DNA of 64,000 nucleotides from an uncultured Verrucomicrobiota bacterium. Its GTDB lineage: Bacteria > Verrucomicrobiota > Kiritimatiellia > CAIQIC01 > Lenti-01. Numbering within the stretch: the first letter of the stretch is position 1; every line of letters begins with the position of its first letter. The stretch spans positions 1 to 64,000 of the forward strand of contig CALMBO010000026.1 of NCBI GenBank assembly GCA_937860055.1, given 5' to 3'. The notes beneath the pieces are model-generated. The model saw only the letters and a list, made by a program, of their open reading frames with translations. It was not told the origin of the DNA and did no database searches. The position numbers and the translations under genes were made by a program. Positions 33,548 to 44,380 of the stretch are shown here, piece after piece.

Positions 33548-35967
33548 GCAAGACGAACATCGTCGGAACGTCGTCCGTCCGCGTGGACGGACTGGCCAAG
33601 GTCACGGGCGCCGCGCAGTACGTGGACGACCTCGATTTCGGCCCCGGCCTGCTGCACGCCGTGGTGGTGGAAAGCACCCGCGCCCATGCCAGGCTCAAGA
33701 AGGTCGATGTGTCGGCCGCCGAAAAGGCGCCGGGCGTCGTCCGCGTGGTGACGGGCAAGGATTTCCCGTACAAGTTCGGGCTCTACATGCAGGACCGCTA
33801 TATTTTCGCGCAGGACCGCGTGCGGTTCGTCGGCGAGCAGATCGCCGCCGTCATCGCCGAGACTCCCGAAGCCGCGCTTCGCGCCGCCAAGCTGGTCAAG
33901 ATCGACTACGAGCCGCTGCCGGCCGTCCTGAGCCTCGCGGACGCCCTCAAGAAGGACGCCGTGATCCTGCATCCCGACCTCGGCTCCTACCAGCGCGTGC
34001 CGTGGTTCTTCCCGCGCGCGGGCACGAACATCGCCCACTGGCGCAAGACCCGCAAGGGCAGCGTCGAGAAGGGATTCAAGCAGGCCGATTTCATTCTCGA
34101 GGACACCTACACGGTTCCCCGGTACGCGCATTGCCCCATCGAACCCCACGCCGTGACGGGATTCTTCGACCTGTCCGGCCGCCTGACGCTCTGGGCCTCG
34201 TCGCAGTCGCCCTTCGCGCAGCGCAACGTGATGGCGACCGCGCTCAAGCCTTTCGGGCTCTCGCACCGCGACATCCGCATCGTGACGCCCTATGTCGGCG
34301 GCGGATTCGGCGGCAAGGCCGGCGTTTCGATGGAGATCATCGCCGCCGTGCTGGCGATTGCGATGAAAGGCCGTCCCGTCAAGCTGAACTGGACGCGCGA
34401 GCAGGAATTCATGAACACCTCCCAGCGGCAGGGCGTCATCGCCCGCGTGAAGATGGGGGTGAAGAAGAACGGCAGGATCGTCGCGCTCGAGCATACCCTG
34501 CACTGGGATGCCGGTGCGTCGGCGGAATACGGCGCCAACGTCGTGAACGCCGTCGGCCTTTCGGCCACGGGCCCGTACAGCGTGCCGAACGTCAAGATCG
34601 ACTCCGTCTGCGTCTACACCAACATGCCGCCCTGCGGCGCCTACCGCGGCTTCGGCTATTCGGAATTCCACTTCGGCCTCGAGTCGCACATGACGCGCGT
34701 GGCGAAGGCCATCGGCATGGATCCGGTGAAGTTCCGCCGCCTCAACGCGATCCGGGAAGGCGACACGCTGGCTTACGGCGCGCACATGAATCCGGGCGAC
34801 CTGCGCGGCGCCATCGACCGCGTCGCCAGGGAGATCCGCTGGGGCAAGGCCCAGAAGAGCGAAAAGCCCGGCAGGGCCATCGGCAAGGCCGTGGCCTGTT
34901 TCTGGAAGGCGCCGGCCATGCCGCCCAACGCCTCGTCCGCCGCCTTCCTCAAATTCAACGAGGATGGATCGCTGAACCTGACGGTTTCCGGCATGGAGAT
35001 CGGCCAGGGTTTCCTGACCGTCATGGCCCAGGTGGCCGCGGAAGTGCTGACGGTTCCCGTGGAGAAGATTCGCGTCGAGACGCCGGACACGGACCGCAAC
35101 CCCTACGAGTGGCAGACCGTCGGTTCGCACGTCACATGGAGCTGCGGCAACGCGGTTCGCGCCGCCGCGGAAGAAGTGAAGGCCCGGCTCCTCTCCACCG
35201 TTGCGCGCGCCAGGCATCTCAAGGCCGAGGATCTCTATCTCGATGCCGAGAGCGTGAAGAGCCGCAAGGACAAGAAGTTCGTCCTGCCGTTCCGCGATTT
35301 CGTCATCGACGGCATCATGCGGCCCAACGGCAACTTCATCGGCGGGCCCATCCAGGGCACCGGCATGTTCATGCCGGAATTCACCTCCGCGCTGGGCGAT
35401 CCCGAAACGAGCCAGGGCGGTCACCCCAACGTGCACTACACCGTCGGCTGCGCCGGCATCGTGGTGGAAGTGGACAAGGAAACCGGCAAGCTGTCCGTCC
35501 TGAAGGCCACGCTGGCGGTGGACGCCGGCAAGGCGATCAATCCCGAACTGGTGAAGGGGCAGATCGTCGGCGGCCTCGTGCAGGGCCTCGCCACGGCCCT
35601 CTACGAGGACATCCGCTATGCCCCCAACGGGCGGCTGCTGAATCCGAACTTCACGGACTACAAGATCCCGACCGCGCTCGACTGCCCGGCCGAAATCGTG
35701 CCGATCATCCTCGAAACCACCCAGCCCGACGGCCCCTTCGGCGCCCGCGGGGTGGGGGAGCACACGATGGTTGCCTGCGCGCCCATGGTGGCCGACGCCA
35801 TCGACGACGCCGTCGGAGTCCGCCTCAAGACCATGCCGCTGACGGCCGAGAAAGTGGCGCTGGCCCTGAACGGGATCGAGTACGACGATGTCAAGGGCGA
35901 CAACCTCGGATTCTGTTTCCGCGGAAGGCCTTGCGACTATCCGTTCGAGGTCGGCGGCGCCCGCTGA
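33544..35967 (+). CDS. Molybdenum hydroxylase molybdopterin-binding large subunit
   Basis: An 807-residue catalytic subunit of the xanthine dehydrogenase/aldehyde oxidoreductase family. Motifs: GLAKVTGAAQYVDD at the N-terminus, VGEQIAAVIAETPE, TPYVGGGFGGKAG for the Mo cofactor (~residue 255), PPCGAYRGFGYSEF (~residue 362), and FGARGVGEHTMV with the catalytic Glu (~residue 740). The active-site loop typical of form I CO dehydrogenase (AYxCSFR) is absent, so this is not CoxL. The substrate could be a purine, aldehyde or N-heterocycle and cannot be read from sequence. A paired palindromic repeat follows the stop. Confidence 0.94.
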   Translation: MSKTNIVGTSSVRVDGLAKVTGAAQYVDDLDFGPGLLHAVVVESTRAHARLKKVDVSAAEKAPGVVRVVTGKDFPYKFGLYMQDRYIFAQDRVRFVGEQIAAVIAETPEAALRAAKLVKIDYEPLPAVLSLADALKKDAVILHPDLGSYQRVPWFFPRAGTNIAHWRKTRKGSVEKGFKQADFILEDTYTVPRYAHCPIEPHAVTGFFDLSGRLTLWASSQSPFAQRNVMATALKPFGLSHRDIRIVTPYVGGGFGGKAGVSMEIIAAVLAIAMKGRPVKLNWTREQEFMNTSQRQGVIARVKMGVKKNGRIVALEHTLHWDAGASAEYGANVVNAVGLSATGPYSVPNVKIDSVCVYTNMPPCGAYRGFGYSEFHFGLESHMTRVAKAIGMDPVKFRRLNAIREGDTLAYGAHMNPGDLRGAIDRVAREIRWGKAQKSEKPGRAIGKAVACFWKAPAMPPNASSAAFLKFNEDGSLNLTVSGMEIGQGFLTVMAQVAAEVLTVPVEKIRVETPDTDRNPYEWQTVGSHVTWSCGNAVRAAAEEVKARLLSTVARARHLKAEDLYLDAESVKSRKDKKFVLPFRDFVIDGIMRPNGNFIGGPIQGTGMFMPEFTSALGDPETSQGGHPNVHYTVGCAGIVVEVDKETGKLSVLKATLAVDAGKAINPELVKGQIVGGLVQGLATALYEDIRYAPNGRLLNPNFTDYKIPTALDCPAEIVPIILETTQPDGPFGARGVGEHTMVACAPMVADAIDDAVGVRLKTMPLTAEKVALALNGIEYDDVKGDNLGFCFRGRPCDYPFEVGGAR

Positions 35968-36023
35968 AGATTCGCCGCCTCCTCCGGATGCGGGAAGGCG
36001 CCGGAGGAGAGTGCCGGGAAAAG

Positions 36024-36064
36024 TTTTCCACCGTGTGGAAAACTTTTTTCCATGGCATGGAAAA
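36024..36064. repeat. Paired 19-bp palindromes downstream of the molybdenum hydroxylase gene
   Basis: TTTTCCACCGTGTGGAAAA at 36024-36042 and TTTTCCATGGCATGGAAAA at 36046-36064, separated by CTT. The second copy keeps a perfect 9-bp inverted repeat although its inner bases differ from the tatD copy on both arms. This has the same unit length and 3-base spacer as the pair at 19057-19097. Confidence 0.92.
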
Positions 36065-36082
36065 TCTGCGATACTTCCGGAC

Positions 36083-36160
36083 ATGGTCAACACCTTCATT
36101 TCAGCGGCGATGATCCTGTTCATCTTCGGCATGGTGATCTACCTCACCCGGGACATGTAG
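36083..36160 (+). CDS. Single-TM microprotein, copy A (25 aa)
   Basis: A 25-residue open frame. It has a short polar start (MVNTF), a hydrophobic helix (AAMILFIFGMVIYL) and the tail TRDM, ending in TAG. It has no recognisable family name. The 50 bases 36111-36160 match 36211-36260 of the next frame at 47 positions, exactly 100 bp apart, and both encode LFIFxMVIYLTRDM. No good ribosome binding site precedes it, which lowers certainty for this copy. It lies between the Mo hydroxylase and priA. An inner-membrane helix with a short charged C-terminus is likely; function unknown. Confidence 0.6.
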   Translation: MVNTFISAAMILFIFGMVIYLTRDM

Positions 36161-36170
36161 AGGCGGGATC

Positions 36171-36260
36171 ATGAACCTCATCGACTTCTCGGATATCGCC
36201 TCGGCCTCGCTGGTCCTGTTCATCTTCGCCATGGTGATCTACCTCACCCGCGACATGTAG
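36171..36260 (+). CDS. Single-TM microprotein, copy B (29 aa)
   Basis: A 29-residue open frame, with AGAGG seven bases before its ATG. Its start is acidic/polar (MNLIDFSDIAS), followed by the hydrophobic helix ASLVLFIFAMVIYL and the same TRDM ending as copy A. The start of priA is nine bases after its stop, so the two are probably cotranscribed. The differing N-termini and conserved C-termini of the two copies point to selection on the helix and TRDM tail rather than chance. It is too short for default gene finders. No function is known to me. Confidence 0.68.
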   Translation: MNLIDFSDIASASLVLFIFAMVIYLTRDM

Positions 36261-36269
36261 GGCCGTCCC

Positions 36270-38495
<2,226 letters not shown>

Positions 38496-38571
38496 AGAAA
38501 AGAAGAAGTTTTGCTGGGAGCCGCGCCGCGGATTCCGGTAGAATGAAGGCAACGTCGGAAGGAGTTTCGCC

Positions 38572-40986
38572 ATGACCGATTTCGAGAAGCTGGGCGTGTT
38601 CTATCTGGGCCGCGTGGTCGATCCCGGGGCGAAGGCCACGACCGAAGAGCCGCTGATCTACGAGGCGAAGGATCTGACCACCCATGCGGTGTGCGTCGGC
38701 ATGACCGGTTCCGGCAAGACCGGTCTCGGCATCGGCCTGATCGAGGAAGCGGCGATCGACGGCATTCCCGCCATCGTCATCGACCCCAAGGGAGACATGG
38801 GCAACCTGCTGCTGGCCTTCCCCCATCTCGCGCCATCGGATTTCCGCCCGTGGGTGGACGAAGGCGAGGCCGCGCGCAAACAAACAACCCCGGATGAGCA
38901 CGCCATCCATGTCGCGGAGACATGGAGACGGGGGCTCATGGCCTGGGGACAGGATGGCGCTCGCATCGCCCGCCTTCGCGCATCCGCCGATTTCGCGATC
39001 TACACCCCCGGCTCCCGGGCCGGGCTTCCGCTTTCGATCCTTTCGTCGCTCTCCGCGCCGCCGCCGGGCTTCGCGGAGGACACGGCGGCGATGCGCGACC
39101 GCGTTTCCGCGGCCGTGTCGGGCCTGCTGGCCCTGGCGGGTGTGGAGGCCGATCCCATCCAGTCGCGCGAGCACATCCTGCTGTCCAACATCGTGGACCT
39201 CGAATGGCGCGCCGGAAAGGATCTCGACCTGATGTCCCTCATCCAGGCGGTGCAGGAGCCGGGGCTGGACCGCATCGGCGTCCTGCCGCTGGAATCGTTT
39301 TTCCCGGCGAAGGACCGCTTTGCGCTGGCGATGCGCCTCAACAACCTTGCGGCTTCGCCGGGCTTCTCGGCATGGACCGAGGGCGAACCGCTGGATGTCC
39401 AGCGCCTGCTCTACACGCCGGAAGGAAAGCCCCGCGTCTCCGTCCTGTCCATCTCGCACCTGCCGGATGCGGAGCGGATGTTCTTCGTGACGGTGCTGCT
39501 GAATGAAGTGCTGGCATGGACGCGGCGGCAGACGGGCACCTCCTCCCTGCGCGCCCTGCTCTACATGGACGAGATCTTCGGCTACTTCCCGCCCACCGCC
39601 AATCCGCCCGCCAAGGCGCCGATGCTGACGCTGCTGAAGCAGGCGCGCGCGTTCGGCCTCGGCATCGTGCTTTCCACGCAGAACCCGGTGGATCTCGATT
39701 ACCGGGGGCTTTCCAACATCGGCACCTGGTTCATCGGGCGCCTGCAGACGGAGCGCGACAAGGCGCGCGTCATCGAAGGCCTCGCGGGCGCGGCGGCGGG
39801 GGATGGGCTCGACCGGGCCACGCTGGACCATTGGCTGTCGAATCTCGGCAACCGAGTCTTCCTGATGCGGAATGTCCACGAAGATGCGCCCGTCCTGTTC
39901 GAGTCGCGCTGGTGCATGTCCTATCTGCGCGGTCCGCTGTCCGCAGCGCAGATAGGGGCCCTGATGGCGGGCCGCAAATCCGCGGCGCCCCCCGTTCCGG
40001 TTTCTGCGGCTTCTGCGGCAACTTCCGCCATTCCCGCTCCACCACCTGCGGCGGCCAAGACGGTGCTGCCCTCGTCCATCGCACAGATCTATCTTCCGCC
40101 GCGGCACCTGCCCGCCGGCGCGCCGGTGACCTACCGTCCCGCCTTGCTTGCCTCCGCCCGCCTCCATTTCGTGGATCTGAGGCAGAAGCTCGATTCCTGG
40201 CAGACCGTCCGGCATCTGGTGATGCCCGATCCGGTCCGCGGGGATCTCCTGTGGACCGAGGTCCTGCCTGCGCCGGAAGGCGAGGGGGGCGGCCCGCTGC
40301 CGGGGGCCGGACACGAAGAGGTTCCAGCCGGCCTGTCCGATCCCAAGCGCTATGCGCAGCACCAGAAGGAATACCTGAATTTCCTCCTGGAGGCGTACAC
40401 GCTGGAGCTTCCGAGCCTGCCGGCGCACCGGCTGGTCGCGAATCCCGGAGAGAGCGAAGGCGACTTCCGCATCCGCGCCGGGCAGCTCCTGCGCGAGCAG
40501 CGCGACGGGGAAGTCGACAAGCTGCGGAAGAAATACGCGGCCCGGCTTGATATGCTGACCGAGCGCGAGCGCCGGGCCGCCGCCAAGGTCGAGAACGAGA
40601 AGGCGCAGCTTTCGCGCCAGCGCATGGGTGCGGCGGTCCATTTCGGCGCCGCCGCGCTGTCGATCCTGCTGGGACGCCGGGCGGGCGGGATCGGCCGCGT
40701 CGCGACGGGCATTGGTTCCATGGGCCGCTCCGGCAAGGAGAAGCTCGATGTCGAGCAGGCGGGCGAGACGCTGGGGGCCATTCGCCAGCAGCGAGCAGAA
40801 CTGGAATCCGAAGCGGGCCAGGAAGTTGCGCGGCTGATGGAATCCTTCGATCCGGAGCGCCTGGCCCTGTCCTCCATCCGCCTCTCGCCGCGCCGGGCGG
40901 ACACATCCATCCAGCGGATCGGATTGGCCTGGATTCCGTGCGCGCCCGACTCGTCCGGCGCCCTCCGTCCAGTCTTCGAGGCCTGA
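38572..40986 (+). CDS. HerA-like/DUF87 AAA ATPase with C-terminal coiled coil
   Basis: An 804-residue ATPase. The N-terminus has GVFYLGRVVDP and YEAKDLTTHAVCVGMTGSGKT, with Walker A GMTGSGKTG (~residues 43-51). Next comes IPAIVIDPKGDMGNLLL, the HerA/VirD4-type 'iDpkGd' motif, then Walker B LLYMDEIFGYFPP (~residue 325) and ARAFGLGIVLSTQNPVDLDY. The C-terminal third has a Lys/Arg/Glu coiled coil (EVDKLRKKYAARLDMLTERE) and a small hydrophobic glycine-rich patch. HerA-type proteins translocate DNA or act in export; no NurA nuclease is nearby, so the substrate is unknown. GGAAGGAG precedes the ATG. A TAGAAT -10-like hexamer lies at 38539-38544. Confidence 0.85.
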   Translation: MTDFEKLGVFYLGRVVDPGAKATTEEPLIYEAKDLTTHAVCVGMTGSGKTGLGIGLIEEAAIDGIPAIVIDPKGDMGNLLLAFPHLAPSDFRPWVDEGEAARKQTTPDEHAIHVAETWRRGLMAWGQDGARIARLRASADFAIYTPGSRAGLPLSILSSLSAPPPGFAEDTAAMRDRVSAAVSGLLALAGVEADPIQSREHILLSNIVDLEWRAGKDLDLMSLIQAVQEPGLDRIGVLPLESFFPAKDRFALAMRLNNLAASPGFSAWTEGEPLDVQRLLYTPEGKPRVSVLSISHLPDAERMFFVTVLLNEVLAWTRRQTGTSSLRALLYMDEIFGYFPPTANPPAKAPMLTLLKQARAFGLGIVLSTQNPVDLDYRGLSNIGTWFIGRLQTERDKARVIEGLAGAAAGDGLDRATLDHWLSNLGNRVFLMRNVHEDAPVLFESRWCMSYLRGPLSAAQIGALMAGRKSAAPPVPVSAASAATSAIPAPPPAAAKTVLPSSIAQIYLPPRHLPAGAPVTYRPALLASARLHFVDLRQKLDSWQTVRHLVMPDPVRGDLLWTEVLPAPEGEGGGPLPGAGHEEVPAGLSDPKRYAQHQKEYLNFLLEAYTLELPSLPAHRLVANPGESEGDFRIRAGQLLREQRDGEVDKLRKKYAARLDMLTERERRAAAKVENEKAQLSRQRMGAAVHFGAAALSILLGRRAGGIGRVATGIGSMGRSGKEKLDVEQAGETLGAIRQQRAELESEAGQEVARLMESFDPERLALSSIRLSPRRADTSIQRIGLAWIPCAPDSSGALRPVFEA

Positions 40987-41032
40987 ATTCACCCCATCCC
41001 GGTGGCGATTCGTTCCGGAGGCGGATCCGTGA

Positions 41033-41038
41033 TAGAAT
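41033..41038 (+). promoter_or_regulatory. TAGAAT -10-like hexamer before the PLD gene
   Basis: TAGAAT about 18 bases before the ATG at 41057. The sequence 17-18 bases upstream (TTCGTT) is a poor -35. Same hexamer as in the promoter at 5476-5481. Confidence 0.4.
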
Positions 41039-41056
41039 TCTGACGTGAGGAGAGGG

Positions 41057-42148
41057 ATGAAAGGCTGGATCCGGATTTTCGCCGCCGGGGTCTGCTGGGC
41101 CGGGTGGGCGGGGGCATCCATGCTGAAGTTCGACGTCGATCCCTTCTACAAGGATTCCGTGATGCAGGGGAAATTCGGCGAAGTGCCGGTGTATTTCTTC
41201 CTGGGGCCGTCGCCGAGCATGGAAAAGGCGGTGGTGTCCTTCATCGCCTCGGCGGACGAGACGCTGGACGTCTGCGTCTACGACCTGGACCTGCCGGAGT
41301 TTGCCCAGGCGTTGCTGGACGCGCACGCGCGGGGGGTGAGGGTCCGCGTGATCATCGCCGACGAGAACGCCGCGAAGGCCTACGCGGTGGCCGACCACCT
41401 CAAGCAGATGGAGGCGGCGGGCATCCTGACGCTGGCGCACAACCGGTCGGGCCTGATGCACAACAAGTTCATGGTCGCCGACGGCCTGCGGGTCTGGACG
41501 GGATCCTACAACCTGACGCGCAACTGCTCGCGGTTCAACGACAACCACGCCATCGTGCTGGAGAGCCCCGAACTGGCCGAGAACTACGAGAAGGAATGGC
41601 AGGAGATTTTCGAGAAGCGCCACGGGAAGCGGTTCGCCTATCCCACGCCGCACCCGGAGGTGGATATCGGCGGCGCCATCGTCCACAACTACTTCACGCC
41701 CGAGGACGACGTGCGCGGGGCGCTGGTCGCCGAGATGGACCGGGCCACCAACGAGATCGCCATCATGGCGTTTTCCTTCACCGATGCGGCGATGACGGAG
41801 GCGGTGAAGAGGGCCATCGGCCGGCAGGTGCGGGTGGTGATCGTGCTGGATTCGGGGATGGCCACGCATCCGGGCGCGAACACGAAGGAACTGGAGGCGA
41901 TGGGCGCGAACCTCCGCATGTCGCCGGGCGTGCTGCTGCACCACAAGGTGATCGTGGTGGACCGGCAGACGGTGGTGCTGGGGTCCGCCAACTTCTCCGG
42001 CGGCGCCTTCGACAAGAACGACGAGAACGTGCTGATCGTGCGCGCGCCGAATTTCGCGCAGGCGATGCTGAAGGAGGCGATCCGCTGCTGGCGCGCCGAG
42101 CCCTATTCCATCACCAAGTGGCGCACCATCCTGCCGGGGGGGATGTGA
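41057..42148 (+). CDS. Phospholipase D-like protein with two HKD motifs
   Basis: A 363-residue exported protein: a short signal sequence (residues 1-20, IRIFAAGVCWAGWAGAS), then two PLD half-domains. The first HKD motif is HNKFMVADGLRVWTGSYNLT (~residue 135) and the second HHKVIVVDRQTVVLGSANFS (~residue 297); both keep His, Lys and Asp. The overall length matches secreted PLD-family nucleases of the Nuc/EndA type extended by duplication, and also cardiolipin-synthase-like enzymes. It probably acts in the periplasm on phosphodiesters. The start is the ATG at 41057, four codons after a possible GTG, because GAGGAGAGGG precedes it. Confidence 0.88.
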   Translation: MKGWIRIFAAGVCWAGWAGASMLKFDVDPFYKDSVMQGKFGEVPVYFFLGPSPSMEKAVVSFIASADETLDVCVYDLDLPEFAQALLDAHARGVRVRVIIADENAAKAYAVADHLKQMEAAGILTLAHNRSGLMHNKFMVADGLRVWTGSYNLTRNCSRFNDNHAIVLESPELAENYEKEWQEIFEKRHGKRFAYPTPHPEVDIGGAIVHNYFTPEDDVRGALVAEMDRATNEIAIMAFSFTDAAMTEAVKRAIGRQVRVVIVLDSGMATHPGANTKELEAMGANLRMSPGVLLHHKVIVVDRQTVVLGSANFSGGAFDKNDENVLIVRAPNFAQAMLKEAIRCWRAEPYSITKWRTILPGGM

Positions 42149-42186
42149 GGGGGAGGCCGCGCGCGGGCATTGGGCGGCGGCATTGG

Positions 42187-42222
42187 CCGGCAATACCGCC
42201 GGCATCGTTCCGCTATTGCCGG
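42187..42222. terminator. Hairpin between convergent PLD and DUF2780 genes
   Basis: CCGGCAATA and TATTGCCGG form a perfect 9-bp inverted repeat around an 18-base GC-rich centre. There is no T tract; it could stop transcription from either side only weakly or with a factor. Confidence 0.45.
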
Positions 42223-42234
42223 ACCCGGGCGGCC

Positions 42235-42256
42235 AAGTAACCGCCGCCGGTTACTT
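42235..42256. terminator. Second hairpin at the DUF2780 3' end
   Basis: AAGTAACC / GGTTACTT, a perfect 8-bp inverted repeat with a 6-base loop, spanning the stop codon of the DUF2780 gene. There is no T tract on either strand. Confidence 0.45.
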
Positions 42257-42637
42257 CAAGGCGGAGGCGACGAGTCCGAGAATCTCTTTGCCGGCTTTGC
42301 CTTGGACGAAGGACAGCACCACGGGGACGAACTTGCCGATCATTCCCGGATCCAGTTTGAGCTGGGAAAACCCGCCGGCCAGGGAGGCCAGGCCCGCGAT
42401 ACCGCCGGCCTTGCCGCCGCCGATGGCCGAGGCCAGCCCGCCCAGCAGCTTGGCCGCGCCGCCTTCCGCCGGGGCGGCCTTGATCAGGTCCGTCACGGCT
42501 GGCAGCGCCTGGGCGACCTTGGAGAAATCTCCCCCGAGCTTGCTTTGAGCCATCTTGAACAACAGTCCGGCCCCGCCCTTTGCCTGATCGGGGTTCACGC
42601 CCAGCTGCGACACCAGTTGCTGAATCAGTTCGTTCAT
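42251..42637 (-). CDS. DUF2780-like small protein
   Basis: A 128-residue protein made of amphipathic helices and glycine/alanine-rich loops: NELIQQLVSQLGVNPDQAKG, GGAGLLFKMAQSKLGGDFSK, AQALPAVTDLIKAAP, a glycine-rich linker, then LKLDPGMIGKFVPVVLSFV. This pattern matches the DUF2780 (VcgC/VcgE) family, which has no established function. There is no clear signal peptide and the ribosome binding site AAGGAG is good. It is convergent with the PLD gene. Confidence 0.78.
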   Translation of the reverse strand: MNELIQQLVSQLGVNPDQAKGGAGLLFKMAQSKLGGDFSKVAQALPAVTDLIKAAPAEGGAAKLLGGLASAIGGGKAGGIAGLASLAGGFSQLKLDPGMIGKFVPVVLSFVQGKAGKEILGLVASALK

Positions 42638-42709
42638 TGCACAGCTCCTTTCCTGCTGGCCATCATGCTATGCCCGGAACAAGGCGGCGTCAAGGAGCGG
42701 ACCGGTCGA

Positions 42710-44269
42710 TCAAAAAGCCCCGCACATTCCGAATTTCAGGGGCTTCCCGTCCGGCTTGGGATGCACATCGACTTCGATGCCTTTCTGCCCGAAGAACGCG
42801 ATGGCCGATTCCAGCTCCGGCGTGGAGGAGTCCCTCCGGAACAGGACGATCTTGTCCTTTGCCGGATCGAGTCCGGCCGCGATGGATTCCAAGGCGCCGG
42901 CGGTTTCCTCGCTTCCCGCCGTCAGCGAAGTTCCACGGGTGTCCGGCCGTCGCGTCAGATTCAGGTTCTGACTGAGCGCGCCCTTGAGGTTCACGCGGTA
43001 GCCGGCGACCTCCAGCACCGTGTTCGACAGGAGGGCGATGTGCTCGACATTGACGCCGCCGGTCCGTTCCCGCAACTGAAAGACCAGCGGCACCATTTGC
43101 CGCTTGGCCTCCTCGACGGGTACCGCATACAACCGGTTGGAGCACGCTTCGAAATAAGTGGGCGCCTTCGGATTGCGTCCGGCCCAGGCTTCCTTCGCGA
43201 ACGAGGCCCATGCCGGCCGCGCCTGCCCGCCGGGATCGAAGAGCGCGAAAGCCTTCCACATGCCTTCGCCGCACCATTCGGGGCTCCAGTAGTACACGGC
43301 GTCGATGTCGGGATGCCCGTTGCAATAGGCCAGGAAATCCGCGATCCAGCGGCGCTGGCCGTCGGCGCTGAGCGGATAGCCCGGCACTTCATACTTCCAG
43401 CGCGAGAACTGGCCCTTGAAGTCACTTGTGCATGGATAGGCCGTTTCCGGGACGATCACGGGGCGGCCAATGGCCTTGGCGACCCTGGAGGCCGTCGCGC
43501 CGAACAGCTCCATTTCGAGGGATCCGCCGATGTTGGAGGAGGGGAAGTAGGACAACCCCGCGAAATCGAGCTGGACGCCGTGGTCGAGCATGAAACGGAA
43601 GAAGGCCGTGCAGAAATCGGCGTCCCACCAGTGCGCGATGTGCAGCATGAAGCGGGCCTCGGGATCGGCCTCCCTCACGCCCTCCTGGGCCGCGCGGACG
43701 AGGAGGGCCGAGTTGGGCCAGAGCTTGCGGGAGAGGGCGGCGGGATGCTTCTTCGCGCCCTTGCTCGGGTATTCGCCACAGATGCCGTAATCGATTTCGT
43801 TCCCGATCTCGTAGAGGTGGTTTTCCAGTCCGATCCGTCGGAAGTGAGCGACGATATCGCGCGAGTAGGCCTTCACGGCCGCGGCGCGCTCCTCGAGGGA
43901 GAGCCCCTTGAGGGGTTCGGGCAACGGCTGTTTCATCATATCCGACCAGTCCTCGCTCAGGAAGATGACGAGGTAGGGGTTCAGTCCGCCGTCGAGCGCC
44001 CGCCTCACAACCTCGGTGGCGTAGTCCTTGCCGTGGGGACCGTCGTCCTTCATCCAGAGGCGCACGCGGAATTCCCGAACGCCCTGCGCCACCATGCCGG
44101 AGAACAAGTCGGATTTTTCGCCGTTCCATGTCCAGGCCGTGCCGGCCTTCTCCATGTCGAGGGAGTAGTTGGCATCCACGCCGACGCGGAGCGTCTCGCT
44201 CCGGACGCCCGCCGGCGCCAGGGCGAAACCGACCGCCGCAAGCACCATCCAGCCGATGTTTTTGCTCAC
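42710..44269 (-). CDS. Secreted GH53-like endo-beta-1,4-galactanase
   Basis: A 519-residue exported glycoside hydrolase. I use the GTG at 44269, with GAGG six bases upstream, which gives a clean signal peptide (KNIGWMVLAAVGFALAPAGV). The barrel begins LRVGVDANYSLDMEKAG and has FRVRLWMKDDG. The acid/base Glu lies in LYEIGNEIDYG (~residue 150) and the nucleophile Glu in RPVIVPETAYP (~residue 275), the GH53 pattern. YYWSPEWCGEG corresponds to the C-terminal substrate strand of GH53. The last ~140 residues are an added beta-rich domain. The predicted substrate is arabinogalactan or galactan side chains outside the cytoplasm. Confidence 0.85.
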   Translation of the reverse strand: MSKNIGWMVLAAVGFALAPAGVRSETLRVGVDANYSLDMEKAGTAWTWNGEKSDLFSGMVAQGVREFRVRLWMKDDGPHGKDYATEVVRRALDGGLNPYLVIFLSEDWSDMMKQPLPEPLKGLSLEERAAAVKAYSRDIVAHFRRIGLENHLYEIGNEIDYGICGEYPSKGAKKHPAALSRKLWPNSALLVRAAQEGVREADPEARFMLHIAHWWDADFCTAFFRFMLDHGVQLDFAGLSYFPSSNIGGSLEMELFGATASRVAKAIGRPVIVPETAYPCTSDFKGQFSRWKYEVPGYPLSADGQRRWIADFLAYCNGHPDIDAVYYWSPEWCGEGMWKAFALFDPGGQARPAWASFAKEAWAGRNPKAPTYFEACSNRLYAVPVEEAKRQMVPLVFQLRERTGGVNVEHIALLSNTVLEVAGYRVNLKGALSQNLNLTRRPDTRGTSLTAGSEETAGALESIAAGLDPAKDKIVLFRRDSSTPELESAIAFFGQKGIEVDVHPKPDGKPLKFGMCGAF

Positions 44270-44380
44270 AAGGTTCCTCTCTCCGGTTCCGGGATTCCGC
44301 AACGATGCCGCCATGTTGCGCCGGCGGGCGGGCAAGCTCAATCAGAAACCGCAAGGCCGGGAGCCGGCCGGAGCCGTGTC

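Noticed and set aside
33544-35967. Assignment as form I carbon monoxide dehydrogenase CoxL
   Set aside because: The AYxCSFR active-site loop is missing; only general molybdenum hydroxylase motifs are present.
38511-38544. A full sigma70 promoter before the HerA-like gene
   Set aside because: TAGAAT is present but the nearest TTGCTG is 22 bases away and nothing fits at 16-18 bases.
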